DNA of 64,000 nt, from assembly GCF_000060285.1 (NCBI RefSeq), contig NC_008555.1:248001-312000 (forward strand), in the 5' to 3' direction. Of the stretch, positions 29,209 to 38,412 are shown piece by piece. This stretch comes from Listeria welshimeri serovar 6b str. SLCC5334. GTDB lineage: Bacteria > Bacillota > Bacilli > Lactobacillales > Listeriaceae. The stretch's first letter is position 1. Each line of letters begins with the position of its first letter. Position numbers and translations under genes: made by a program. Below the pieces are notes generated by a model. The model saw nothing but the letters and a program-made list of their open reading frames with translations, did no database searches and had not been told where the DNA came from.

Positions 29209-29988
29209 TTAATATAGTTCAGGACGTCTATCAGTAAAAACTGGAATAATGCCTCTAGTTTCGGTAACTAAACTTAAGTCGATTTCCGCATAAATATTTC
29301 CTTCTTCTTCACCACCATGAGCAACTATATTTCCAAGTGGATCAATTACAAGTGAATGTCCGTTAAAATGATTGTTAGGATCATCTCCCACACGGTTGAC
29401 AGCAACAACAAAAGCTTGGTTTTCAATTGCACGTGCGATAAGAAGCTGTTCCCACTGTGTGATTCGTTCAGCTGGCCACTGTGCGGAAATAAATAGTACC
29501 TCTGAACCTTCTGAAGTATGTTTACGAATCCATTCTGGGAATCTAATATCATAACAAATAAAACCTGCACAAGACACTCCATCTAGGCGGAAAAGGTTTG
29601 TATCATTTCCTGCATCTAAATATAAATGCTCATTCATCAGCTGAAATAAGTGAACCTTTTTATATGAAGAAAGTAGGCCACCGTATTTGTCAAAAGCATA
29701 CATCGTATTAGAATATTTGCTTCCTTCTGAAATAGCAACCGAACCGCCCACAATAGCAATTTGATGTTTTTCGGACAAACTGGCTAAAAATTCTTTTGTT
29801 CTTTCCCCATTTAAATCAGCAACTCCAGCTAACTCATTTAAAGCATAACCTGTATTCCACATTTCCGGTAAAACAGCTATATCTGCCCCATTTTTTGCAG
29901 CTTCGACAATAGCTTTTTCAATCCGTGCATAGTTTGCATCAGGATATTTAAAAACTACATCGGTTTGACATAATGCCAACTTCCACAT
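29209..29988 (-). CDS. nitrilase-superfamily amidase (MtnU-like omega-amidase)
   Basis: A 259-residue carbon-nitrogen hydrolase with the catalytic triad Glu in AVLPEMWNTGY, Lys in YKKVHLFQL and Cys in GFICYDIRFPEW. Length and motifs fit the YafV/MtnU type, which hydrolyses alpha-ketoglutaramate or alpha-keto-4-methylthiobutyramide. It lies downstream of the methionine importer operon and near an aminotransferase gene, so a role in methionine salvage is plausible but inferred. A hairpin at 30024-30065 separates it from metP. Confidence 0.8.
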   Translation of the reverse strand: MWKLALCQTDVVFKYPDANYARIEKAIVEAAKNGADIAVLPEMWNTGYALNELAGVADLNGERTKEFLASLSEKHQIAIVGGSVAISEGSKYSNTMYAFDKYGGLLSSYKKVHLFQLMNEHLYLDAGNDTNLFRLDGVSCAGFICYDIRFPEWIRKHTSEGSEVLFISAQWPAERITQWEQLLIARAIENQAFVVAVNRVGDDPNNHFNGHSLVIDPLGNIVAHGGEEEGNIYAEIDLSLVTETRGIIPVFTDRRPELY

Positions 29989-30023
29989 GTTCTTCGCTCC
30001 CTTTTTCTTTTAAAAATAACATA

Positions 30024-30065
30024 AGCTTGGTGGCGAGTCCATACTGGAATACTTCGCACCAAGCT
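30024..30065 (-). terminator. stem-loop between metP and the amidase gene
   Basis: AGCTTGGTG and CACCAAGCT pair, with further CGA pairing inside. On the minus strand it is followed by TATGTTATTTTT, a loose T tract, so termination may be partial. Confidence 0.55.
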
Positions 30066-30077
30066 CTGAGTAGTGAA

Positions 30078-30740
30078 TTAATCTTTTTTTAAACGTCTAG
30101 ATAAGAAATTTCCAAACGATTGTAATGCTTGAACCATAATAATTAAAATAATAATGGTTGTATACATCACAGTCGGTTCAAATCGTTGGAAACCATATTG
30201 ATAAGCAATTGTCCCAAGCCCGCCTGCACCAACAAGTCCAGCCATTGCGGTTGCGCCGATTAGACCGATTGTCGCGATAGTTAAACCGAGAACGATACCA
30301 GAACGCGCCTCACGAATGACAACGCTCCAAATAATTTTTGGTGTGGAAATTCCCATTGCTTGGTAAGCTTCGATAACTCCACGGTCTACTTCCAAGAGGG
30401 CAGATTCCATCAAACGAGCAATATAAGGTGCCGTAAATACAACAAGTGGCATAATAACACCTTGAATCCCAATAGTAGTCCCAACAACAAAACGTGTGAC
30501 CGGAATCATTAAGAATAACAAAATAATAAATGGCAATGAACGTAAAATATTAATTACCCAGTTTAAAATACTGTAGACAACTGGATTTTCAGATTGACCA
30601 CCTTTACGCGTTAAAGTTAAAAACACACCAAGAGGTAAACCAATTGCAAGTGAAATAACAAGCGTAATCCCAGTCATCGTCAGTGTTTCTAGAAATCCTT
30701 GCCAAAGTATCGGTCCCCATTCTTCAAAAAACAAACTCAT
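30078..30740 (-). CDS. metP: methionine ABC importer permease
   Basis: A 220-residue permease with about five helices. The cytoplasmic EAA loop reads YQAMGISTPKIIWSVVIREA, the signature of MetI/MetP permeases. It partners MetN (gene overlap of four bases) and lipoprotein MetQ to import methionine. Third gene of the SAM-riboswitch-controlled operon metQ-metN-metP, in the unusual order with the binding protein first. Confidence 0.93.
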   Translation of the reverse strand: MSLFFEEWGPILWQGFLETLTMTGITLVISLAIGLPLGVFLTLTRKGGQSENPVVYSILNWVINILRSLPFIILLFLMIPVTRFVVGTTIGIQGVIMPLVVFTAPYIARLMESALLEVDRGVIEAYQAMGISTPKIIWSVVIREARSGIVLGLTIATIGLIGATAMAGLVGAGGLGTIAYQYGFQRFEPTVMYTTIIILIIMVQALQSFGNFLSRRLKKD

Positions 30741-31753
30741 AGTAACTCGACCTCCTCAACAACGACTCCAGATTCTTTCAAATAAGCGATGGCTTTGCTA
30801 TATTCCTCTTCATTCCCTTTTAAATGAACGAGCAGTTTTCCAAGGGTGCCGTTTTTTAAATGATCAATGCCGCCAGCCAAAATGCTTGGAAGAACATCAA
30901 ATTTGCGTGATACAAGAGCGAGTGCAGGTTCATCTGCTTCGTCCCCAATAAAATGCAAGGAAACCAATTTTCCAGTTGCAACATATTTTTCAAGTAAATC
31001 TTGTGGGATATCGAAACTAGCTTCCGACCCGACAAAACGTTTTGTTGTCGCGTGTTTTGCTTTAGTGAAAATATCAAGAACAGTACCTTGCTCCACTAAA
31101 TGCCCATTTTCCATTACAGCAACCCGGTCGCAAATACGTTGAATGACATCAAGTTCATGTGTAATTAAGAAAATCGTAATCCCAAGCTCAGCGTTAATTT
31201 TAAGTAACAACTGTAAAATTGCTTCGGTTGTCTCAGGGTCCAAGGCACTTGTTGCTTCATCGCTAAGTAGAATTTCTGGTTCATGTGCAAGAGCACGAGC
31301 AATTGCGACACGTTGTTTTTGACCGCCAGAAAGTTGGCTTGGATAGTTGTTTCGTTTATCCTCTAAGCCAACAATTGACAAGTACTTATTCACACGTGTC
31401 TCAATTTCGTCTTTTGGGACGCCTTCTAATTTTAACGGTTTGGCAATGTTATCATAAACAGTTGCGGTTTTAAGTAAATTATACCCTTGAAAAATCATCC
31501 CGATTTTCCGACGAGCCACACGAAGTTCTTTGCTTGATAGGGTAGATAAATTCTTCCCATCAATCAAAACTTGACCAGCGTCTGGACGTTCAAGTAAGTT
31601 GATGCAACGAACGAGCGTACTTTTTCCGGCGCCACTATAACCAACGACACCGAAAATTTCTCCTTTTTCGACTGTAATAGAAACATTTTTCACGGCTTCT
31701 ACGGTTTTTCCATTTACATTAAATGATTTTGAAACTTGATGTAATTCGATCAA
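30737..31753 (-). CDS. metN: methionine ABC importer ATPase
   Basis: A 338-residue ATPase: Walker A GYSGAGKSTLVR, Q-loop IFQGYNLL, signature LSGGQKQRVAIARA, Walker B ILLSDEATSALDP, switch THELDV. Residues 265-335 form the NIL domain that binds methionine and causes trans-inhibition in MetN. TTG start with GGGAG upstream; metP begins within its stop region. Follows metQ by 14 bases. Confidence 0.94.
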   Translation of the reverse strand: MIELHQVSKSFNVNGKTVEAVKNVSITVEKGEIFGVVGYSGAGKSTLVRCINLLERPDAGQVLIDGKNLSTLSSKELRVARRKIGMIFQGYNLLKTATVYDNIAKPLKLEGVPKDEIETRVNKYLSIVGLEDKRNNYPSQLSGGQKQRVAIARALAHEPEILLSDEATSALDPETTEAILQLLLKINAELGITIFLITHELDVIQRICDRVAVMENGHLVEQGTVLDIFTKAKHATTKRFVGSEASFDIPQDLLEKYVATGKLVSLHFIGDEADEPALALVSRKFDVLPSILAGGIDHLKNGTLGKLLVHLKGNEEEYSKAIAYLKESGVVVEEVELL

Positions 31754-31767
31754 AATAAAACAACTCC

Positions 31768-32589
31768 CTAGAATGCAGGTACTACAGACCCATTAAATTC
31801 TTTTTCAATAAATGCTTTTACATCATCAGAATGGTAATATTTTTCTAATGTTTTAACGACTTCATCATCTTTATTTTCGCTGCGAACAACAAATACATTT
31901 GGATATGGATTGTCTTTTGTTGGTTCGTGGTAAATTGCGTCTTTATTAATAGAAAGTCCAGCACCCATTGCGAAGTTAGTATTGATAGCTGCCGCTGCAA
32001 CTTCATCTAATTGTGCAGGGATTTGAGAAGCTTCAAGTTCAACAATTTCAAGGTCAAGCGGATTTTCGGCAACGTCTTTTTTCGTCGCTTTTTCTTCCAC
32101 GCCATCTTTTAGTTTAATAATGCCTGCATCTTCAAAAAGTTTTAAGCCACGATATTCGTTACTTGGATCGTTTGGAACGGCAATTTTGTCGCCTTTTTTC
32201 AGGTTTTTTAAGTCTTTAATATCGTTGGAGTAAACACCCATTGGGAAAGCTACTGTTTTAAAAGCAACATCTAATTTGTAGCCTTTATCTTTCTTTTGTT
32301 GCTCTAAGAACGGGATTGTTTGGTAGTTATTCGCATCAAGGTCACCGTCGTTTAAAGCTGTATTTGGTGTATTATAATCATCAAATGTTTTGATTTTAAT
32401 TTCAAGTCCGTCTTTTTTCGCTAATTTTTGAACTTCTTCAGCGATTTGTTGGTGAGGTCCTGCTGTTGTTCCAATAGTAATTTCTTTTGTACTTAAGGCT
32501 TTATCATCACTTCCGCCTCCACATGCTGCTAACCCTAAAATAAGGCTTGATGCAAGTAAAATTCCTAACCCTTTTGTTAATTTTCTCAT
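31768..32589 (-). CDS. metQ: methionine-binding lipoprotein
   Basis: A 273-residue NlpA/MetQ family lipoprotein. The signal MRKLTKGLGILLASSLILG ends in the lipobox LAAC, and the mature part begins GGGSDDKALSTKEITIGTT. Periplasmic-binding fold motifs include YNTPNTALNDGDLDANNYQ and NTNFAMGAGLS. It captures methionine for MetNP. First gene after the SAM riboswitch; AGGGAGG precedes the ATG. Confidence 0.94.
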   Translation of the reverse strand: MRKLTKGLGILLASSLILGLAACGGGSDDKALSTKEITIGTTAGPHQQIAEEVQKLAKKDGLEIKIKTFDDYNTPNTALNDGDLDANNYQTIPFLEQQKKDKGYKLDVAFKTVAFPMGVYSNDIKDLKNLKKGDKIAVPNDPSNEYRGLKLFEDAGIIKLKDGVEEKATKKDVAENPLDLEIVELEASQIPAQLDEVAAAAINTNFAMGAGLSINKDAIYHEPTKDNPYPNVFVVRSENKDDEVVKTLEKYYHSDDVKAFIEKEFNGSVVPAF

Positions 32590-32644
32590 CTTTTTTTCCT
32601 CCCTAGTATGTTGATTATTTATCCAGATTTATTCATGAAAGCAA

Positions 32645-32825
32645 TAAAAAAACTTCTCTATTTAGAATAGAGAAGTGGAAAGTCGAACATATCCAGCTCC
32701 TCTCATCTACCAAAACGGAATACACCATTTTGCTGGAATTAGCACCTTCACTTTACGCTTAAATAAAGTTAGGTTGCCGGGCTTCATCGGGCCAGTCCCT
32801 CTGCCGCTCTCGATAAGAGAAAATA
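32645..32825 (-). promoter_or_regulatory. SAM-I (S-box) riboswitch with terminator
   Basis: Minus strand carries the S-box core: CTTATCGAGAGCGGCAGAGG, ACTGGCCCGATGAAGCCCGG, CAACC and AGGTGCTAATTCCAGC. P1 is closed by TCTTATC with GATGAGA. A terminator hairpin ACTTCTCTATT / AATAGAGAAGT plus T7 lies at 32645-32676. SAM binding should stop transcription before metQ. Its promoter is TTGACA (32873-32878) and TATATT (32850-32855) with a 17-base spacer. Confidence 0.95.
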
Positions 32826-32849
32826 TTTTAGAAAAACCTGTTAGTTAAA

Positions 32850-32936
32850 AATATACGCATTTTACCTAAATTTGTCAATGCTTTTTTAAGTTTAAAAAAA
32901 ATCATACTGGACAAATACTTCAGAAAACTTTACTAT
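32850..32936. promoter_or_regulatory. divergent promoters of metQNP and the aminotransferase
   Basis: Minus strand: TTGACA-17-TATATT driving the riboswitch RNA. Plus strand: TGGACA (32908-32913), 17-base spacer, TACTAT (32931-32936) driving the aminotransferase gene. Confidence 0.7.
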
Positions 32937-32971
32937 TTTAATCAATGAAACTTGTAAAGGACGGGTGTAAA

Positions 32972-34153
32972 ATGAAAATTTCCAAACGCTTACAAAATTT
33001 ACCAGATCAGTTTTTCTCTAGCCTTGTAGAAAAAGTTGGAAAAAAGGTGGCAGAAGGGCATGACGTGATTAACTTAGGTCAAGGAAACCCAGACCAGCCA
33101 ACACCCAAACATATCGTTCAAGCAATGAAAACCGCTTCAGAAAACCCTATGAACCACAAATATTCCTTGTTTCGTGGAAAAAGGGAGCTAAAACAAGCTG
33201 CAGCTGATTTTTATGCGCGCGAATATAATGTGACTATTGATCCAGATACAGAAGTAGCGATTTTATTTGGTACTAAAACGGGCCTAGTGGAACTGCCGAT
33301 GTGTTTAATGGATCCAGGTGATGTGATGCTTTTACCAGACCCGGGTTATCCAGATTATTTGTCGGGCGCTGTCTTAGGCGAGGTTCAATTTGAAACAATG
33401 CCACTTATTGATGAAAATAACTTTTTACCAGATTTCTCTAAAATTCCACCAGAAATTGCTGAAAAAGCGGAATTAATGTATTTAAATTATCCGAATAACC
33501 CAACTGGTGCAGTTGCAACAGCTGACTTTTTTGAAGAAACGGTTGCTTTTGCCAAAGAAAATAATGTAACAATTGCGCACGATTTTGCTTATGGTGGTAT
33601 TGGATTTGATGGTAAGAAACCGATTAGTTTTTTAGAAACACCTGGTGCAAAAGAAGTAGGTATTGAATTATACACACTTTCTAAAACCTATAATATGGCA
33701 GGATGGCGTGTAGGTTTTGCCGTTGGAAATAAAGAAGTGGTTGAAGCAATAAACCTTCTTCAAGATCATATGTATGTAAGTCTTTTTCCTGGAATTCAAG
33801 ATGCTGCAATCGAAGCGCTCATTGGTAATCAAACATGCGTGACAGAATTAAATGCTCGTTATGAAAGTCGCAGAAATGCTTTTATCTCGGCTTGTGATAA
33901 AATTGGCTGGAAAACAGTTGCACCAGCTGGTTCCTTCTTCGCCTGGATGCCCGTGCCTGAGCAGTTTACTAGTAGCGAGTTTGCAGATTATTTATTGAAT
34001 GAAGTAAGTGTGGCGGTCGCTGACGGAAGTGGCTTTGGCAAATTTGGGGAAGGTTATGTGAGGGTAGGCCTTTTAATGGATGAGGAACGATTAGAAGAAG
34101 CTGTAACGCGAATTTCTAAACTTCATTTATTTGATAAAGTGCCACAAAACTAA
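32972..34153 (+). CDS. class I/II PLP-dependent aminotransferase
   Basis: A 393-residue fold-type I aminotransferase. LGQGNPDQPTP near the N-terminus, YLNYPNNPTGAV and the PLP-binding LYTLSKTYNMAGWRVGFAVGN with catalytic Lys are clear, and YVRVGLL contributes the carboxylate Arg. Closest types are PatA/MtnE-like enzymes, so transamination to or from methionine or aromatic amino acids is possible. Divergent from the methionine importer. An in-frame ATG at 32945 is less likely, because AAAGGACGG lies between it and 32972. By position lmo0286. Confidence 0.88.
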   Translation: MKISKRLQNLPDQFFSSLVEKVGKKVAEGHDVINLGQGNPDQPTPKHIVQAMKTASENPMNHKYSLFRGKRELKQAAADFYAREYNVTIDPDTEVAILFGTKTGLVELPMCLMDPGDVMLLPDPGYPDYLSGAVLGEVQFETMPLIDENNFLPDFSKIPPEIAEKAELMYLNYPNNPTGAVATADFFEETVAFAKENNVTIAHDFAYGGIGFDGKKPISFLETPGAKEVGIELYTLSKTYNMAGWRVGFAVGNKEVVEAINLLQDHMYVSLFPGIQDAAIEALIGNQTCVTELNARYESRRNAFISACDKIGWKTVAPAGSFFAWMPVPEQFTSSEFADYLLNEVSVAVADGSGFGKFGEGYVRVGLLMDEERLEEAVTRISKLHLFDKVPQN

Positions 34154-34214
34154 GCAAATAGGTTATTTTAAAAGGAAATAGCTTGTAATAATTCAGATAA
34201 TTACTTGTATGTGT

Positions 34215-34364
34215 TATAATTGATTAGTAAGTCTATTCTTAGCATGTTGTTTTATGAAGACAGGCCGGAATTTAAAGTGTTCAGTGGGATTTTTATGCAT
34301 TAAATAAAAAATATCTGTCCCGGTTAAAGCCGGCGAAATCCAGGAATGAGAGGACTGTAAAAAA
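34215..34364 (+). promoter_or_regulatory. walR promoter and structured leader
   Basis: Extended -10 TGTTATAAT (-10 at 34215-34220) predicts a leader of about 140 bases. It contains GC-rich complementary pieces unlike its AT-rich surroundings: CCGG-TTAAAG-CCGG at 34320-34333, GCCGG near 34263, and an ATTTTTAT / ATAAAAAAT pairing flanked by GGGA and TCCC (34287-34321). No known riboswitch class is recognised. Confidence 0.45.
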
Positions 34365-35078
34365 ATGGCAGAAAAGAAAATTCTTGTAGTAGATGACGAA
34401 AAACCGATTGCGGATATAGTTAAGTTTAATCTAAATAAAGAAGGCTTTGATGTATATTGCGCTTACGATGGCGATGAAGCGTTAGAACTTGTAGAAGAAG
34501 TTCAGCCAGACTTGATTTTACTGGATATCATGCTTCCAGGTCGCGATGGCATCGAGGTATGTCGTGAAGTGCGTAAAAAATATGATATGCCAATAATTAT
34601 GGTAACAGCAAAGGATTCCGAAATTGACAAAGTTATCGGGCTAGAACTTGGTGCCGATGATTATGTTACAAAACCGTTTAGTAATCGCGAACTAATCGCT
34701 CGTGTGAAAGCCAACTTGCGCCGTCATAGCCAAGTAAGCTCAAATGCAGCAGAGGAAGAAGAAAACAGTGAACTAGAAATTGGTTCATTGATTATTCATC
34801 CAGATGCTTATGTTGCATCTAAACGCGGCGAAACAATCGAACTAACGCATCGTGAATTCGAGTTACTCCACTATTTAGCGAAACATATGGGACAAGTAAT
34901 GACAAGGGAGCATTTACTCCAAACAGTTTGGGGCTATGACTACTTTGGTGATGTACGTACTGTGGATGTTACAGTTCGCCGTTTACGTGAAAAAATTGAA
35001 GATAATCCAAGTCATCCAGCGTGGTTAGTAACAAGACGCGGAGTCGGGTATTATTTACGCAATCCAGAACAAGAATAA
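34365..35078 (+). CDS. walR: essential response regulator WalR (YycF)
   Basis: A 237-residue OmpR/PhoB-type regulator. The receiver has VVDDEKP, phosphoacceptor Asp about residue 54 in [10 protein letters not shown], Thr in MVTAK and Lys in YVTKPFS. The C-terminal winged helix has [22 protein letters not shown]-type motif and [15 protein letters not shown] as recognition helix. WalR controls cell-wall hydrolase genes with kinase WalK. First gene of walRKHIJ-htrA. Unlike B. subtilis it is separated from walK by 180 bases with a hairpin. Confidence 0.97.
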   Translation: MAEKKILVVDDEKPIADIVKFNLNKEGFDVYCAYDGDEALELVEEVQPDLILLDIMLPGRDGIEVCREVRKKYDMPIIMVTAKDSEIDKVIGLELGADDYVTKPFSNRELIARVKANLRRHSQVSSNAAEEEENSELEIGSLIIHPDAYVASKRGETIELTHREFELLHYLAKHMGQVMTREHLLQTVWGYDYFGDVRTVDVTVRRLREKIEDNPSHPAWLVTRRGVGYYLRNPEQE

Positions 35079-35084
35079 ATAATA

Positions 35085-35128
35085 AAAAATGGTCGCTAAG
35101 GTGAAAACTTTGGAGGCCATTTTTTTAG
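35085..35128 (+). terminator. hairpin between walR and walK
   Basis: AAAAAATGG and CCATTTTTTT pair at the base, with imperfect inner pairing. Typical terminator shape just after walR; probably partial, letting some transcript into walK. Confidence 0.6.
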
Positions 35129-35187
35129 GTATATCCGCTTATACTATATTTTGTTCTATAAATAAATGGGCCCAAATAATAAGAAAA

Positions 35188-35219
35188 ACCATATCTCTTA
35201 CTGGAACATATGGTATACT
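35188..35219 (+). promoter_or_regulatory. internal promoter of walK with inverted repeat
   Basis: Extended -10 TGGTATACT (-10 at 35214-35219) and an inverted repeat ACCATAT-N13-ATATGGT at 35188-35214 overlapping it. It could give walK expression independent of walR and bind a regulator. Confidence 0.45.
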
Positions 35220-35258
35220 AATCTCAATATATGACCCCGAATAGGAGTAGAAAGACTT

Positions 35259-37091
35259 ATGCATAAAATGAGATTTTTTCAGTCTGTACAATTTAAGTTA
35301 GTTATTATGTATTTGCTATTAATTATTGTAGCGATGCAAGTAATCGGTGCGTATTTTGTGCGTGAGCTTGAAGGACAATTAGAGAAGAATTTCCAGAATT
35401 CTATTACAAACAGCATAACGCTGCTAGATTATAATGCCAGAGAAGAAATCATTAAAAATAGCGATAACTCAGTGAAATTACAAAATGATATCCGAGAACT
35501 TTTAGTCGATTTTTCGCGTGCAAGTAGTAATTTAATAGAAGTAAGAATAGTAGATGAAAAAGGTAAAATTCTTGGCACATCTAATTTAAACAATCAAGGT
35601 ATCGTTGGACAAAAGAGCAACGATCCGCTTGTTAAACGAACGTTATCTCTTGGAACAACTTCCGAAGATAAAATTTATAAAGACGAATCAAATAAAAATA
35701 ACCGTGTTTGGGTTAACGTATCCTCTATCAAAAATAAAGGCGAAGTGATAGGGGCTATTTATCTTGTCGCTGATATTGAAAGTGTTTATAAACAAGTGGA
35801 CGATATCACGAATATTTTCATCACAGGAACTTTGATTGCGATGGTTATTACTGCAATTCTAGGTATTTTACTATCAAGAACAATTACGAAACCAATTGTC
35901 GAAATGAAACGCCAAGCTTATGCAATGGCTCGCGGGAATTACAGCCGCAAAGTTAAAGTTTACGGTGTAGATGAAATTGGGGAACTTGCTGATTCCTTTA
36001 ATACGCTAACGAAACGTGTTCAGGAAGCACAAGCCATGACAGAAGGGGAAAGGCGCAAACTTTCCTCCGTATTAGCCTATATGACCGACGGCGTAATCGC
36101 TACAGACCGGCGTGGAAAAGTTATTCTAATTAATACTCCAGCAGAAAAAATGCTACGAGTTAAACACGAAAGCGCAAATGGACGTTCTATCATTGATGTG
36201 TTGGATATTGGAGATAGCTACCAATTTGAAGATTTAATGGAAGTTGACGGGTCGCTAACGATGGACCGCAGCACGCTTGATAAGCCTTATATTCTTCGTG
36301 CCAATTTTTCCGTTATTCAACGTGAAACTGGCTTCAATAATGGTGTTATCGCAGTTTTACATGATATTACAGATCAAGAAAAAGTGGATCAAGAACGCCG
36401 CGATTTTGTATCCAACGTATCGCATGAATTAAGAACCCCACTTACAAGTATGCACAGCTATTTGGAAGCACTAAGCGACGGAGCTTGGGAAGATAAAGAA
36501 ATTGCACCACGCTTCCTTGAAGTAACACAAAATGAAACAGAACGAATGATTCGCCTTGTCAATGATTTGCTTAAACTCTCTAGAATGGACGGCGGTAGAG
36601 AACACTTAGAAAAAAGTTTCGTGAATTTCACGGACTTCTTTAACCATATTATCGATCGGTTTGAAATGATGAAAAAAGAAACGATTATGTTCAAACGGCA
36701 TATTCCAAAAGAGCCAGTTATTATTGAAATTGATGAAGATAAAGTGATGCAAGTGCTAGATAATATCATATCTAATGCGAATAAATATTCACCAGATGGG
36801 GGAAGAATTTCGTTTTATTTGAAGAAGTTTGAAGATGAAATTGAAATTAGTATCGCTGATGAAGGTTTAGGTGTACCAGAAGAAGATTTAGCAAATGTAT
36901 TCGACCGATTCTTCCGCGTAGATAAAGCTCGTTCGCGGGAAATGGGAGGAACAGGGTTAGGACTGGCTATAGCTCGAGAAGTCATCGAAGCGCATGGCGG
37001 TCGAATTTGGGCAGAACGTAACAAGTCCAAAGGTACAGTTATTAAATTCACCCTGCCATATAGTGACTTACCGGAGGATGATTGGGAATGA
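35259..37091 (+). CDS. walK: sensor histidine kinase WalK (YycG)
   Basis: A 610-residue membrane kinase. Helix 1 (about 12-33), an extracellular PAS-like domain, helix 2 (about 184-204), HAMP, a cytoplasmic PAS (about 262-370), the phosphoacceptor His about residue 389 in FVSNVSHELRTPLTS, and the ATPase domain with N-box NIISNANKYSP, G1 DEGLGVPEED and G2 GGTGLGLAIARE. Phosphorylates WalR in response to cell-wall state. AGGAG precedes the ATG. Its stop overlaps the start of walH (ATGA). Confidence 0.97.
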   Translation: MHKMRFFQSVQFKLVIMYLLLIIVAMQVIGAYFVRELEGQLEKNFQNSITNSITLLDYNAREEIIKNSDNSVKLQNDIRELLVDFSRASSNLIEVRIVDEKGKILGTSNLNNQGIVGQKSNDPLVKRTLSLGTTSEDKIYKDESNKNNRVWVNVSSIKNKGEVIGAIYLVADIESVYKQVDDITNIFITGTLIAMVITAILGILLSRTITKPIVEMKRQAYAMARGNYSRKVKVYGVDEIGELADSFNTLTKRVQEAQAMTEGERRKLSSVLAYMTDGVIATDRRGKVILINTPAEKMLRVKHESANGRSIIDVLDIGDSYQFEDLMEVDGSLTMDRSTLDKPYILRANFSVIQRETGFNNGVIAVLHDITDQEKVDQERRDFVSNVSHELRTPLTSMHSYLEALSDGAWEDKEIAPRFLEVTQNETERMIRLVNDLLKLSRMDGGREHLEKSFVNFTDFFNHIIDRFEMMKKETIMFKRHIPKEPVIIEIDEDKVMQVLDNIISNANKYSPDGGRISFYLKKFEDEIEISIADEGLGVPEEDLANVFDRFFRVDKARSREMGGTGLGLAIAREVIEAHGGRIWAERNKSKGTVIKFTLPYSDLPEDDWE

Positions 37092-38410
37092 TGAAAAAAA
37101 CAGGATTTCGTTCATTTTTATTAACAATTTTAGTTATACTCAGCATCGTCTTAAGCTACTTTATTTGGAAAGGACAACCCGATTACGAAGCCATTAATGT
37201 GAAGGAAGTAGAAAAAACCACCATTGATAAAACGATGACCACTTCTCAGGTTTTCAAGCCGTATAAACTAGTTGTCAATTCAAACGGAAATAATTACCAA
37301 AGTTTAAATGAAAGTTTATTAAATGAAATAATGGCTCAAGGCAAAGCATTCAGTTTCTCAGAAGTAGTCCTAGCTAATAAAAAAAATAGTGAGGAATACG
37401 AGAAAGTAGTTCATAAAAACGGTACTATCGAAATCGTTTTTCCAAATAATATTCCATTTTCGATTTTTTCACAAATTTTTCAAGTAGAAGGAGACGGAAT
37501 AGAATCAGCTTTCTTTAACCGAATTGTCTTGGATATTAACAATACCGATACTGGGCTGCATTCAGTATATTTTGCGAATGATGATCAGGAAAATATTTAC
37601 CAAAGTTCGTTGCAAAATAAAGATATAGACAAAATTGAAAAAATCATTAAAAAGAATCAAAATAAATTAACACAGAATAATAAATTAATCTTAAATAAAC
37701 GCAATATGTTCTTAAGTTCAGAGGAAACAAAACTGAACCGCAAAAAATATATTATCGACTCTCTAGAAATAAACTTATTTACATCGGCTTTATTCCAAGA
37801 TTCTGGTACTGTTAAAAGCGAAGGAAATACGTATACAGATGGTTCTAGTGTTATTGAAATGGATACAGATAATAAAGTGTTAGAATATGTGAATCCATCT
37901 CAAGAACGAACGAATCCAGAAGATCTTAGTAGCGCAAAAAGAGCTGGACTTATTCAAGATAGCTTCAATTTTATTAATGATCATGCTGGCTGGACCGGAG
38001 ACGGTTCGTACTATTTCACAGGTTATACTGGTGAAAGTGCGACAACCAATTTCAGTTTGTTTATTGATAATTTACAAGTCTACAATGAAAATGGAATGGC
38101 AGATATTTCTGTTACAGAAGGTCTTGAAGCTGTATACAAATATATGCGCCCATTTTTCCGCCTAGATACAGATGTGCCAGGTGAGAAAAAAGAAGTCACA
38201 TTGCCATCTTCCTATTCGGTTTATAAACAACTTTCGGCTAATCCAAATGTGAAAGCAGAAGAAATAGAAGACATAGTTCCTGGCTACCATATGACGAGAA
38301 GTGAGTCATCAGGAATGAACCGAATCGTGACCCTAGAACCAACGTGGCTATATAAATATCACGATAAATGGTTTATCTTCCAACCAGAAACGAAAAAGGA
38401 GGGTCAATAA
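37088..38410 (+). CDS. walH: WalK-modulating protein WalH (YycH)
   Basis: A 440-residue YycH protein: one N-terminal helix (SFLLTILVILSIVLSYFIW) and a large extracytoplasmic part with sections such as NDHAGWTGDGSYYFTGYTG. YycH and YycI bind WalK through their membrane helices and adjust its activity. The ATG at 37088 overlaps the walK stop and sits 10 bases after GGAGG; a TTG at 37082 is too close to that site. Confidence 0.93.
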   Translation: MMKKTGFRSFLLTILVILSIVLSYFIWKGQPDYEAINVKEVEKTTIDKTMTTSQVFKPYKLVVNSNGNNYQSLNESLLNEIMAQGKAFSFSEVVLANKKNSEEYEKVVHKNGTIEIVFPNNIPFSIFSQIFQVEGDGIESAFFNRIVLDINNTDTGLHSVYFANDDQENIYQSSLQNKDIDKIEKIIKKNQNKLTQNNKLILNKRNMFLSSEETKLNRKKYIIDSLEINLFTSALFQDSGTVKSEGNTYTDGSSVIEMDTDNKVLEYVNPSQERTNPEDLSSAKRAGLIQDSFNFINDHAGWTGDGSYYFTGYTGESATTNFSLFIDNLQVYNENGMADISVTEGLEAVYKYMRPFFRLDTDVPGEKKEVTLPSSYSVYKQLSANPNVKAEEIEDIVPGYHMTRSESSGMNRIVTLEPTWLYKYHDKWFIFQPETKKEGQ

Positions 38411-38412
38411 AA

